Assembly: GCA_027066695.1 (NCBI GenBank)
Contig: JAMONE010000049.1
Location: forward strand, 1 to 16,193
Length of the DNA: 16,193 bases
Reading direction: 5' to 3'
Source of the DNA: Micavibrio sp.
GTDB lineage: Bacteria; Pseudomonadota; Alphaproteobacteria; Micavibrionales; Micavibrionaceae
Shown here: positions 7,867-15,240 of the stretch, in pieces
Position numbering within the stretch: position 1 is the first letter of the stretch
Layout: every line of letters starts with the position of its first letter
Program-made: the position numbers and the translations under genes
Notes under the pieces: model-generated
What the model was told of the DNA's origin: nothing
Seen by the model: the letters and a program-made list of their open reading frames with translations, nothing else
Databases searched by the model: none

Positions 7867-8373
7867 TCAGGATTCTCCAGCAGTTTCCATCATGGCAAGC
7901 GAGAGCATTTGCGTGTCTATTTCACTATCATTTGCCAACATATGAAATACAGATTGATAGCGTTCACACTGAATTAGAGATATATCGACTAAATCCTCGA
8001 TATAGCTATAGCCCTTTTTTTGGTCATGCCCATGTATAAGGCATGTCTGGCGAAAGCGCGGAAGCATAGTATTTTTGCTGATCTCAAAATGCCCCATCCA
8101 CAGCGATTCGTTTATATCCATAAGCGCATTTGCGGCAGAGGCCATATTTTCGGGCTTAATCTTAACATCATATTGGCAGCGCAGTTGTAGGGAGTTTATA
8201 TGTTCTTGCCAGACAAAGGATAGGCGGTATTTGCAAGACTTTCCAGCGATTTCAACGATAAGATTTTCGTTATCCATACGGCTATATACCCAATTATAAT
8301 CACTTAAAACATCTTCGACGCTGTCTAGTGGATTAGGGTTTTCGCTGTCATAGCACTCGACCTGATTAGTCAT
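7867..8373 (-). CDS. YbjN domain-containing protein
   Basis: A 168-residue soluble protein without signal peptide. It resembles the YbjN/T3SS-chaperone-like fold: DNENLIVEIAGKSCKYRLSFVWQEHINSLQLRCQYD in alternating strands, ALMDINESLWMGHFEI, and a C-terminal helical region beginning YSYIEDLVDISLIQCERYQ. YbjN of E. coli has been linked to stress and motility phenotypes, but the molecular role of the alphaproteobacterial version is not settled. AAGGAT lies 6 nt before the ATG. It is the first gene of the leftward trio with proC and the RDD gene, transcribed away from lgt. Confidence 0.82.
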   Translation of the reverse strand: MTNQVECYDSENPNPLDSVEDVLSDYNWVYSRMDNENLIVEIAGKSCKYRLSFVWQEHINSLQLRCQYDVKIKPENMASAANALMDINESLWMGHFEISKNTMLPRFRQTCLIHGHDQKKGYSYIEDLVDISLIQCERYQSVFHMLANDSEIDTQMLSLAMMETAGES

Positions 8374-8529
8374 TTGCGATCCTTATTCGTATCTTTTTAT
8401 ATCTTTGAGATTTGGACTCCTAGCATGAGAATGTTGCCGCGACAAGATGATTCACCAGTAATAAAAATATAAATGTGTATGAGTTAAATATAGGGTTTAA
8501 ATTTGCTGATTATCAGGGTAATAAAGTAT
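8374..8529. promoter_or_regulatory. Divergent intergenic region between the YbjN gene and lgt
   Basis: This 156-bp region must hold the promoters for both the leftward YbjN-proC-RDD transcript and the rightward lgt transcript. The near-palindrome TTGCCGCGACAA (8434-8445), symmetric except at one base pair, is the most structured element and could be an operator. I could not place a confident -35/-10 pair for either direction. Confidence 0.35.
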
Positions 8530-9327
8530 ATGGATTTCGATATTTTTCAAATTGACCCTGTTGCTTTTGCGATTGGGCCGCTTGTAATTCGCTGGTACGC
8601 GCTTGCGTATCTGGCTGGTTTTATATTGGGTTGGCGATATTGCCTTAAGCTAGCGGCGCGCGCACCTGATATGCGCCCTAATGCTACGGATATTGATGAT
8701 TTCCTTACATGGGCGGTTATTGGCGTTATCCTTGGTGGGCGCATTGGTTATGTCTTGTTTTATCAGCTTGATTATTACATAGACGAGCCTATTGAGGCTC
8801 TAAAAATATGGCGCGGAGGGATGTCATTTCACGGCGGAGTTCTGGGCGTTATGCTGGCTATGATTGGGTTTTCTATAAAAAACAAAATCCCGCTACTGCG
8901 CCTGTCTGATATTATATGCGCCGCCGCGCCGATAGGCTTATTTTTCGGGCGCATAGCTAATTTCATTAATGCAGAATTATATGGAAGGGCTAGTAATTTG
9001 CCGTGGGCGGTTAAGTTTCCTAACGTCAATGAACCGCGTCACCCTAGCCAAATCTACGAAGCTTTGCTAGAAGGTTTGGTATTGTTTATCATCCTTTATG
9101 TGCTTATCAGGCGGCCAAACATAAGTGCGGGCGTTGTGTCTGGCGCATTTTTGATAGGCTATGGAATATTCCGCGCTATGATAGAATTTGTGCGAGAGCC
9201 TGACGCGCAAATAGGACTTATCGGCGGGTTTATCTCTATGGGTCAGATATTGTGCTTGCCGATGATATTTGGCGGTTTGGTAATTATATTTATTGTGACA
9301 CGAAGCAAATGCAACAAAATAACCTAG
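8530..9327 (+). CDS. lgt: Prolipoprotein diacylglyceryl transferase Lgt
   Basis: A 265-residue inner-membrane enzyme that moves diacylglycerol from phosphatidylglycerol to the lipobox cysteine of prolipoproteins. Visible signatures are IRWYALAYLAGF near the start, GGRIGYVLFY, the essential GGMSFHGG segment (His101), FGRIANFINAELYGR (Arg141, Asn144, Glu149) and RHPSQIYEALLEG from 170, followed by GYGIFRAMIEFVREPD. Together they match the E. coli enzyme along its length; the segment between YGR and RHPSQ is shorter, as in many alphaproteobacteria. I chose the ATG at 8530, preceded by AGGGT at 10 nt, over an upstream in-frame TTG at 8503. The 3' end overlaps the next gene by 19 bp. Confidence 0.95.
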   Translation: MDFDIFQIDPVAFAIGPLVIRWYALAYLAGFILGWRYCLKLAARAPDMRPNATDIDDFLTWAVIGVILGGRIGYVLFYQLDYYIDEPIEALKIWRGGMSFHGGVLGVMLAMIGFSIKNKIPLLRLSDIICAAAPIGLFFGRIANFINAELYGRASNLPWAVKFPNVNEPRHPSQIYEALLEGLVLFIILYVLIRRPNISAGVVSGAFLIGYGIFRAMIEFVREPDAQIGLIGGFISMGQILCLPMIFGGLVIIFIVTRSKCNKIT

Positions 9328-10334
9328 AGCAATTGATATTAAGCAGTAGCCCAATGACCCTTGGTGAGTTTACTACTCTTGCGCTAATCCATCCCGAATA
9401 TGGCTATTATATCAATCGTGACCCGCTTGGCGTTGCTGGAGATTTTACAACCGCGCCTGAAATCTCACAAATGTTTGGCGAGCTTATCGGCGCGTGGATC
9501 GTTGATATTTGGATGCAAATGGGCAAGCCTGCTTCGTTTAACTTGATTGAGGCAGGGGCAGGGCGCGGCACGCTTATGGCGGATATTATGCGGGTCTGTA
9601 AGGGTGTTCATGGCTTTAATGATGCTGCGCAAATCCATTTTATTGAGGCTAGTCGTTTATTAAAGGACAAGCAACACGCCGCACTTAAGGGTCATAATGT
9701 AATATGGCATGATGCTATTGCTGATATATCGGTGGATAATCCGTGTATAATCTTGGGGAACGAATTTCTCGACGCTCTACCGATTGAACAATTACGCCGC
9801 AGCGCATCAGGTTGGCAAAAGCGGGTCATTACTGTGGATAATGATAAGCTTGTATTTGATTGGGCTATAGCCGAAAATGAGCTTGTTAAACTCCTGCCGT
9901 CAAAAACCGTATCCAACGAAATATACGAAGTTGCACCAGCGCGAAAAGGCTTCATTAATGAGTGCGAAGTCTTACTAAAAGCTAATGGCGGAGTTGCGCT
10001 TTTTGTTGATTATGGCTATGATAGATCTCATTATGGTGATACTCTGCAAGCTGTTAAGGCGCATGAATTTGTTGATGTTTTAGAAGATGTTGGTAATTGT
10101 GATGTAACATCCCATGTTGATTTCGACGCGCTATCGCGCCATTCAAACGTTAGTGTAACGCGCATTGCCACGCAGGGTTCATTTCTTAAATCACTGGGAA
10201 TCAATCATCGCGCTAAAGCTATTAATGCAAGTAATGCTGATTTGAACCGCCTTGTCGGGGCAGATCAGATGGGCGAGTTGTTCAAGGTTATATGCTTTTA
10301 TCATGGTGATAATTTAACGCCTGCGGGGTTTTAA
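9309..10334 (+). CDS. MidA/NDUFAF7-like SAM-dependent methyltransferase
   Basis: A 341-residue protein of the DUF185 (PF02636) family. It has the diagnostic N-terminal block MTLGEFTTLALIHPEYGYY, then GDFTTAPEIS at 44-53 and the SAM-binding EAGAGRGTL at 81-89, followed by ILGNEFLDALP and FVDYGYD. The mitochondrial relative NDUFAF7 methylates an arginine of a complex I subunit during assembly; the bacterial substrate is less clear, so this is inference by family. I start at the ATG at 9309; the frame is open upstream only by running through lgt codons. The gene overlaps lgt by 19 bp and its TAA shares one base with the pgeF ATG, a standard alphaproteobacterial lgt-MidA-pgeF order. Confidence 0.9.
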   Translation: MQQNNLEQLILSSSPMTLGEFTTLALIHPEYGYYINRDPLGVAGDFTTAPEISQMFGELIGAWIVDIWMQMGKPASFNLIEAGAGRGTLMADIMRVCKGVHGFNDAAQIHFIEASRLLKDKQHAALKGHNVIWHDAIADISVDNPCIILGNEFLDALPIEQLRRSASGWQKRVITVDNDKLVFDWAIAENELVKLLPSKTVSNEIYEVAPARKGFINECEVLLKANGGVALFVDYGYDRSHYGDTLQAVKAHEFVDVLEDVGNCDVTSHVDFDALSRHSNVSVTRIATQGSFLKSLGINHRAKAINASNADLNRLVGADQMGELFKVICFYHGDNLTPAGF

Positions 10335-11110
10335 TGGCACTTAAATATTACACAGAAAAATCATTTTCAGGCGATATATTCCACGGCTTTTTCACGCGTA
10401 TTGGCGGGGTTAGCTTGCCGCCATATGCGGGGTTAAATTGCGGCATAGGCTCTGATGATGAGGCATCTATGGTTCATGAAAATAGGGCTTTGGTGGCTGG
10501 AAAAGCTTGCGTTTCCTCGCAAAACTTACTTTCGCTATATCAGGTTCATGGCGCAAAAGTGATAGAGGTTAATCAGCCGTGGAATGAACGCCCTAGGGCT
10601 GATGGCTTTGTTACAGATAAGGCAGGCATAGCTCTTGGCATCTTAACCGCCGATTGTGCGCCAGTGCTGTTTTACGGCAAAAAAGCAGATGATACTCCCG
10701 TTATTGGTGCGGCTCATGCGGGCTGGGGCGGCGCATTAGGGGGCGTGCTGGAAAATACCGTAAAAGCAATGGAGGCACTAGGCGCGTTAAAGGGGCAAAT
10801 ACATGCTTGCGTGGGGCCGTGTATTTCAAAGGATTCCTATGAGGTCGATATGGCGTTTATGGATAGATTCATGAATGAAAGCAAAGAAAGCGATAAGTTT
10901 TTCCAAAGCTCTACGCGCTTAGGGCATGTGATGTTTGATTTGTCGGGTTATTGCGCGTGGAGGCTGCGCAGGGCAGGGCTTACAAACATAGCTTTGCTTG
11001 ACATTGATACATATAAAAATGAAGCTGAATTTTTTAGTTATCGCAGAGCTACTCATAAATTAGAGAAAGATTACGGGCGGCAAATCTCCATTATTTGTAT
11101 AAAGCCATAA
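10334..11110 (+). CDS. pgeF: Peptidoglycan editing factor PgeF (YfiH/laccase-domain family)
   Basis: A 258-residue protein with the multicopper-polyphenol-oxidase-like fold now known as PgeF, an amidase that removes wrongly incorporated L-serine from UDP-MurNAc precursors. The metal ligands are present: His72 in YQVHGAKV, Cys108 in LTADCAPVL and His128 in AAHAGWGG. The HACVGPCISKDSYEV segment and the closing FFSYRRATHKLEKDYGRQ are also typical. Older annotation calls such proteins laccases. It overlaps the preceding gene by 1 nt (TAATG), which implies coupled translation. Confidence 0.93.
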   Translation: MALKYYTEKSFSGDIFHGFFTRIGGVSLPPYAGLNCGIGSDDEASMVHENRALVAGKACVSSQNLLSLYQVHGAKVIEVNQPWNERPRADGFVTDKAGIALGILTADCAPVLFYGKKADDTPVIGAAHAGWGGALGGVLENTVKAMEALGALKGQIHACVGPCISKDSYEVDMAFMDRFMNESKESDKFFQSSTRLGHVMFDLSGYCAWRLRRAGLTNIALLDIDTYKNEAEFFSYRRATHKLEKDYGRQISIICIKP

Positions 11111-11116
11111 TATAGC

Positions 11117-11144
11117 TTGATTTATTAGATGTATTTCTTATATT
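11117..11144 (+). promoter_or_regulatory. Candidate sigma-70 promoter before prs
   Basis: TTGATT (11117-11122) and TATATT (11139-11144) are separated by 16 bp, in the 80-bp AT-rich gap between pgeF and prs. Both hexamers are close to consensus, but the region is AT-rich enough for such matches to arise by chance. Confidence 0.35.
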
Positions 11145-11190
11145 GCATCTATTATATAAATTTTAAATTTAAGTACAAAGGTATGTCATC

Positions 11191-12123
11191 ATGAAATTGA
11201 TTTCCGGCAACTCTAACCGTGCTTTGTCCGAGCATATTTCTTCTTATCTTGGTGTGCCATTAACTGATTGTAATCTAAAGCGTTTTTCTGATAATGAGAT
11301 ATTTGTCGAAATCATGGAAAATGTCCGCGGGGAGGATGTTTTCTTCATTCAATCAACATCTTATCCTTGCAATGATAATCTTATGGAGCTGCTGATAGCT
11401 ATTGACGCGCTAAAACGTGGTTCAGCAAGGCGTATTACGGCTGTCATCCCATATTTTGGATATTCCCGCCAAGACCGTAAAACTGGCGGACGCACGCCAA
11501 TCTCGGCAAAGCTTGTGGCAAATTTAATTACGGCTGCGGGCGCGGATAGAGTTCTTACGCTTGAGCTTCATGCGGGTCAAATTCAGGGGTTCTTTGATAT
11601 TCCTGTTGATAATTTAACAGCTGCGCCTGTTTTTGTTTCGAATATTAAGGATAAATTCCCCGACCAAGAGCTATGCATTGTCTCGCCTGATGTTGGCGGA
11701 GTATTTCGCGCACGTCAATTTGCAAAACGTCTTGGCGCTGATCTGGCTATTATTGATAAACGCCGCGAAAAAGCAGGTATTTCCGAAGTCATGAATGTTA
11801 TCGGCGAGGTTGATGGCAAAGTTTGTATTTTGGTTGATGATATCGTTGATTCGGGCGGAACGCTGTGTAATGCGGCTCTCGCACTGGAAAGTCAAGGCGC
11901 AAAAGAGGTTCATGCCTATGCTGTTCATGGTGTTCTTTCGGGCAGCGCGGTTAAGCGTATAACAAGCTCCACCCTTAAAACTCTTGTGATTACCGACAGT
12001 ATTCTTGCCACACAAGAAGTTAAAGACGCGCATAATATAGAGCATGTTGCGATATCTTCCCTCATCGGCGAAGCCGCGCTGCGCATAAGCGAAGAACGTT
12101 CAATCTCTGAACTGTTTAAATAA
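11191..12123 (+). CDS. prs: Ribose-phosphate pyrophosphokinase
   Basis: A 310-residue class I PRPP synthase, which makes 5-phosphoribosyl diphosphate from ribose 5-phosphate and ATP for nucleotide, histidine and tryptophan synthesis. Evidence: GNSN with KRFSDNEIFVEI at the start, YFGYSRQDRK for ATP binding, ELHAGQIQGFFDIPVDNL, the catalytic flexible-loop segment DKRREKAG from 189, and the PRPP-binding loop VDDIVDSGGT at 215-224. The length is the usual one. AAAGG precedes the ATG at about 10 nt. It stands 80 bp behind pgeF with a candidate promoter between, and 93 bp before rplY. Confidence 0.97.
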   Translation: MKLISGNSNRALSEHISSYLGVPLTDCNLKRFSDNEIFVEIMENVRGEDVFFIQSTSYPCNDNLMELLIAIDALKRGSARRITAVIPYFGYSRQDRKTGGRTPISAKLVANLITAAGADRVLTLELHAGQIQGFFDIPVDNLTAAPVFVSNIKDKFPDQELCIVSPDVGGVFRARQFAKRLGADLAIIDKRREKAGISEVMNVIGEVDGKVCILVDDIVDSGGTLCNAALALESQGAKEVHAYAVHGVLSGSAVKRITSSTLKTLVITDSILATQEVKDAHNIEHVAISSLIGEAALRISEERSISELFK

Positions 12124-12165
12124 GTTGATTTACTAAGCTCTATATGCAATAAGTACGCGATTAAA

Positions 12166-12189
12166 GGCTAGCACCCCTGGAGGTTGGCC
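12166..12189 (+). promoter_or_regulatory. Imperfect hairpin in the rplY leader
   Basis: GGCTAGC (12166-12172) can pair with GTTGGCC (12183-12189), including two G-T wobbles, around a 10-nt loop. It is the only GC-rich island in the 93-bp prs-rplY gap and ends 27 nt before the rplY ATG. No T-run follows, so it is not a terminator. A leader structure for L25 control or an RNA processing site is possible but unproven. Confidence 0.3.
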
Positions 12190-12216
12190 ATAACTTGAAA
12201 ATATAAGGAAAATACA

Positions 12217-12885
12217 ATGTCTAAAAACTATGCAATGAAAGCGGAAAAGAGGGATCGCGCCGGCAAGGGGGTTGCACGCTCACTTCGCCGCGCAGGTCGT
12301 TCTCCTGCTGTTATCTATGGTGATAACAAAGAACCCGTAAAGATTTCTCTATCCGAGAATGAAATTAATGTTGAATATAACAAAGGTCGTATGTTCACTT
12401 CTTTGTGTGAGCTTGAAATTGAGGGAAAGCAAAACCTTGTTCTTGCCCGTGATGTTCAGCTTCACCCTGTAACTGATGTGGTAGAGCATGTTGATTTCTT
12501 GCGCGTGACTAAGAAAACCAAGATCGCTGTTGATGTGCCTGTTCAATTTATCAATGAAGATAAATGTCCAAGTATTGATGGTAAGGGTACGCTTAACGTT
12601 ACTCGCTATACTATTGAGCTTTTATGTAGTGCAACAAACATTCCTGATCATATCGAAGTTAGTGTTGAAGGTAAGGTTCATGGCGACGCAGTTAAGATTA
12701 GCGATGCAAATATGCCAGAAGGCGCGTCTGCTGTAATTACAGACCGTGACTTTACAATCGCAACGTTGATTGCGCCGAAGACTGCCGAGCAAGAAGACGC
12801 TGAAGCGGCTGCGGCTGCGGAAGCTGGTGACGGCATCGTAAGTGATGAAGACGCAGCAGCAGAAGAAGCACCTACTGAAGAGTAG
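12217..12885 (+). CDS. rplY: Ribosomal protein bL25, CTC form
   Basis: A 222-residue protein of the long bL25/Ctc type. The N-terminal 5S rRNA-binding domain covers about residues 1-95 (RAGKGVARSLRRAGRSPAVIYG, then VQLHPVTDVVEHVDFLRV). The C-terminal beta domain follows to about 185 (VDVPVQF, GTLNVTRYTIELLCSATNIPDHIEV, ITDRDF). The last 33 residues are an Ala/Glu/Asp-rich acidic tail. AAGGAAA precedes the ATG. A clear intrinsic terminator stands directly after it. Position before pth and ychF is a conserved gene order. Confidence 0.95.
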   Translation: MSKNYAMKAEKRDRAGKGVARSLRRAGRSPAVIYGDNKEPVKISLSENEINVEYNKGRMFTSLCELEIEGKQNLVLARDVQLHPVTDVVEHVDFLRVTKKTKIAVDVPVQFINEDKCPSIDGKGTLNVTRYTIELLCSATNIPDHIEVSVEGKVHGDAVKISDANMPEGASAVITDRDFTIATLIAPKTAEQEDAEAAAAAEAGDGIVSDEDAAAEEAPTEE

Positions 12886-12913
12886 TCGTTATTCAATTAC
12901 TTATAAATTAATT

Positions 12914-12942
12914 AAAGAGCCTTTATTTAACGGCTCTTTTTT
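12914..12942 (+). terminator. Rho-independent terminator after rplY
   Basis: AAAGAGCC (12914-12921) and GGCTCTTT (12932-12939) form a perfect 8-bp stem with a 10-nt loop, and the T-run continues to 12942. It lies 29 bp after the rplY stop and 24 bp before the pth start, so pth may depend on partial read-through or on a promoter overlapping this short gap. Confidence 0.85.
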
Positions 12943-12965
12943 ACATTTAAAGGATGTTGTTGATT

Positions 12966-13535
12966 ATGTGGCTGTTTGTTGGTCTTGGAAATCCAGGAAG
13001 TGAATACGCTAAAAACCGCCATAATATCGGTTTTATGGTGTTGGATGCTATTGCCGATGGAGCATATAAATCAAAATTTCAAGGGCAAGTCTATGAAACG
13101 CGCTTAGCAGGTCAAAAAGTCATATTGCTAAAGCCACAAACTTATATGAATGAGTCGGGTCGCTCGGTAAAGGCCGCGGCGCAGTTCTATAAAATAGAGC
13201 CTGAAAACATAGTAGTATTTCATGATGAGCTTGATATAAAAGCAAGCGACGTGCGCATAAAGCAAGGCGGGGGCAATGCGGGTCATAATGGCCTCAAATC
13301 AATTCAGGCGCATATGGCAAGCGCAGATTTCTGGCGCGTGCGCATAGGAATAGGCCGCCCGCCTCATAATGGCGATGTAAGTAATTATGTGCTGGATAAT
13401 TTCTCTAAAGAAGAGCAAAAATGGGTGACACCGCTAGTAGAATTTATGGGTGAAAAATCAGATGTTATTATTAATGACAGCCCAAAAGAATATGAAAAAC
13501 TTGTGAAAGATAATTTTAAAAGAACTACAGAGTAA
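12966..13535 (+). CDS. pth: Peptidyl-tRNA hydrolase
   Basis: A 189-residue cytoplasmic hydrolase that frees tRNA from prematurely released peptidyl-tRNA. Motifs: GLGNPG at 6-11, catalytic His19 in KNRHNIGF, PQTYMNESG (Asn62), VFHDELD (Asp87) and GGGNAGHNGLKS at 101-112, then FWRVRIGIGRP. I start at the ATG at 12966 (MWLFVGLGNPG), which has AAAGGA about 11 nt upstream. The in-frame ATG at 12954 directly abuts that same Shine-Dalgarno and would add four residues outside the family's usual start. Confidence 0.95.
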   Translation: MWLFVGLGNPGSEYAKNRHNIGFMVLDAIADGAYKSKFQGQVYETRLAGQKVILLKPQTYMNESGRSVKAAAQFYKIEPENIVVFHDELDIKASDVRIKQGGGNAGHNGLKSIQAHMASADFWRVRIGIGRPPHNGDVSNYVLDNFSKEEQKWVTPLVEFMGEKSDVIINDSPKEYEKLVKDNFKRTTE

Positions 13536-13546
13536 AAATAACTTTT

Positions 13547-13576
13547 GTCATCTCGAAAGCGAAGCTGAGAGATCTT
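13547..13576. repeat. REP-like imperfect palindrome between pth and ychF
   Basis: The segment starts TGTCATCTCG on the left (from 13546) and ends with GAGAGATCT. ATCTC can pair with GAGAT and the inner AGC with GCT around a GAA turn, so it can fold as a bulged hairpin. Segments beginning GTCATYYC with such dyads are typical of dispersed intergenic repeats in alphaproteobacteria. No T-run follows directly. A more decayed lookalike begins TGTCATTTC after ychF at about 14728. Copy number cannot be judged from this window. Confidence 0.45.
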
Positions 13577-13614
13577 AAACGTTTAAACGACTTTAATATA
13601 AAAAGGAAATAAAA

Positions 13615-14718
13615 ATGGGATTTAATTGTGGAATTGTTGGACTGCCTAATGTTGGTAAATCAACGCTATTTAATGCGCTAACGGCTACGGCTGCGGCGCA
13701 AGCGGCGAATTTTCCGTTTTGCACGATTGAGCCAAATGTCGGGCGCGTGGCTGTTCCTGATGCTCGCATGGAAAAGATCGCAGCAATCGCAGGGTCGGCG
13801 GAAATCCTTCCATCACAGCTTGAATTTGTCGATATTGCAGGCCTTGTTAAAGGCGCATCACAAGGCGAGGGGCTGGGCAATCAGTTCTTGACCAATATCC
13901 GTGAGACGGACGCAATTATCCATGTGGTAAGGTGCTTTGAAGATGATGATATACATCATGTTGAAGGCTCGGTTGACCCGTTGCGTGACGCAGAAACCAT
14001 TGAGACAGAGCTTATGATCTCCGATCTTGAAAGCATAGGTAAGCAGATTGAAAACCTAAAGAAAAAGGCACGTGGCGGTGATAAAGAAATTATTGCACAA
14101 AGCGAGTTCCTAACCAAAATCAAAGATGCATTGGACGCAGGTAAGCCTGCGCGCACCATTGTGCCTAGCGATGAGGATGAGGAGAAATGGATGAAAACGG
14201 CGCAGCTTTTGACGGCCAAGCCTATTTTATATGTTTGTAACGTATCCGAGGATGACGCAGCCAATGGCAATGAATTTACGGCTAAAATCGCGGATATGAT
14301 AAAGGATCAAGATGCGCAGATGGTTATTATTTGCGCAAATATAGAATCTGAAATATCTCAGCTTGATACTCAAGAGGAAAAAGTCGAGTTTTTGGAGTCT
14401 ATGGGACTTAAAGAACCAGGTTTGAACCTTATTATACGCGCAGGTAACAAGCTGTTGAAGTTGCAGACTTATTTCACTGCCGGCCCGAAAGAAACACGCG
14501 CATGGACCATTCCCATTGGCGCAAAAGCTCCCGAGGCTGCGGGCGTTATTCATAGTGATTTCGAGAAGGGCTTCATCAAGGCCGAGACTATTTCATATGA
14601 TGATTATATAGCTTGTAAAGGTGAAGTTGGCGCAAAAGACCAAGGCAAAATGCGCCAAGAGGGCAAAGAATATGTTGTTCAAGATGGTGATGTGATCTTG
14701 TTTAGATTTAATGTTTAA
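13615..14718 (+). CDS. ychF: Redox-regulated ATPase YchF (Obg family)
   Basis: A 367-residue TRAFAC-class P-loop protein. The Walker A/G1 motif GLPNVGKST is at 9-17, G3 is DIAG at 73-76, and G4 is replaced by NVSE at 209-212, the change that makes YchF/OLA1 prefer ATP over GTP. Residues about 125-190 form the inserted coiled-coil region, and the C-terminal 80 or so residues are the TGS domain (TYFTAGPKETRAWTI to VQDGDVILFRFNV). It associates with ribosomes and affects stress responses. AAAGGAAA precedes the ATG. It follows pth by 79 bp with a repeat between. Confidence 0.96.
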   Translation: MGFNCGIVGLPNVGKSTLFNALTATAAAQAANFPFCTIEPNVGRVAVPDARMEKIAAIAGSAEILPSQLEFVDIAGLVKGASQGEGLGNQFLTNIRETDAIIHVVRCFEDDDIHHVEGSVDPLRDAETIETELMISDLESIGKQIENLKKKARGGDKEIIAQSEFLTKIKDALDAGKPARTIVPSDEDEEKWMKTAQLLTAKPILYVCNVSEDDAANGNEFTAKIADMIKDQDAQMVIICANIESEISQLDTQEEKVEFLESMGLKEPGLNLIIRAGNKLLKLQTYFTAGPKETRAWTIPIGAKAPEAAGVIHSDFEKGFIKAETISYDDYIACKGEVGAKDQGKMRQEGKEYVVQDGDVILFRFNV

Positions 14719-14942
14719 ACCGAACCTGTCATTTCAAGAAATATTATGTGATCTCAGGGTATTTAAACAACAAGCTGATTGCATCAATCTTATTTGACAA
14801 AAATTGCAATACGTCAATAATAAATTTGTGACGAAAAGACCATCTTTTACCAACATTAAAGAAAGGAAACATGGTAACTACGGATAATTCATCATTCCAT
14901 AGATCGTAGGAAACGCGGGGTATCATAAAAATGATCTGGCAA
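14719..14942. other. Intergenic stretch between ychF and the IS3 remnant
   Basis: I see no convincing gene. It holds a decayed lookalike of the pth-ychF repeat near 14728-14757 and an imperfect dyad TTCC...GATC...GGAA at 14895-14912, which resembles small dispersed repeats. A 60-codon leftward frame at 14744-14926 has no ribosome binding site and no family resemblance. No intrinsic terminator for ychF is obvious. Confidence 0.5.
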
Positions 14943-14961
14943 CAGTTTAACGGACAATTTT

Positions 14962-15240
14962 TTATGCGACATTCTGACTTTGCTCAAAATCCACAGGTGA
15001 CATATAATTATTAGCTGAATGGATCCTGATGCGATTATAAAAAACTTCGATATATTCAAATATTACATATTTTGTTTCCTCTTTATAGGCACGTAAAAAC
15101 CACGGGTCTTGACCCGTGGATGTAGTGCGTCCAGTATCTTTTTCAATTTCACGAGCTGTTGGCTGATCTGTTTCTAATGCTAATTTAGCTGAAAATTCCC
15201 TGAATACTGCGGAATACTGCTTATACTTTCTTGATGACAT
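14962..15240 (-). pseudogene. Fused IS3 orfA-start/orfB-end transposase fragment
   Basis: A 92-codon frame. Residues 5-30 (KYKQYSAVFREFSAKLALETDQPTA in substance) resemble the N-terminal helix-turn-helix start of IS3 OrfA. Residues 51-87 resemble the C-terminal end of the IS3 OrfB integrase: FEYIEVFYNRIRIHSANNYM followed by SPVDFE. The catalytic DDE core and the rest of both proteins are missing, so it cannot transpose. Residues 41-47 (STGQDPW) are encoded by the perfect palindrome at 15100-15119, which sits at the junction. The ATG at 15240 has AAGGA about 8 nt upstream, so a fusion peptide may still be translated. Confidence 0.75.
15100..15119. repeat. Perfect 20-bp palindrome (9-bp arms) inside the IS3 fusion
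   Basis: CCACGGGTC (15100-15108) and GACCCGTGG (15111-15119) are perfect inverted arms around TT. The arms are GC-rich in an AT-rich setting. Dyads of this CGGGTC-AAGACCCG kind are common as dispersed intergenic repeats of alphaproteobacteria. This one lies in frame inside a coding remnant, which recalls the Rickettsia palindromic elements. Confidence 0.75.

Noticed and set aside
8503..8529. TTG start giving Lgt nine extra residues
   Set aside because: The extra residues are not part of the family's usual start and the ATG at 8530 has a better-placed ribosome binding site.
11126..11153. TAGATG/CATCTA inverted repeat before prs
   Set aside because: Only six firm pairs with a long loop in AT-rich DNA; it overlaps the candidate promoter and does not look like a terminator.
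14868..14910. Rightward 12-codon frame (MVTTDNSSFHRS) with AAAGGAAA ahead of its ATG
   Set aside because: The Shine-Dalgarno is good but the peptide is tiny, has no partner gene and lies in decayed sequence; chance is more likely.
14744..14926. Leftward 60-codon frame between ychF and the IS3 remnant
   Set aside because: It has no ribosome binding site, no family resemblance and lies partly over repeat-like sequence.
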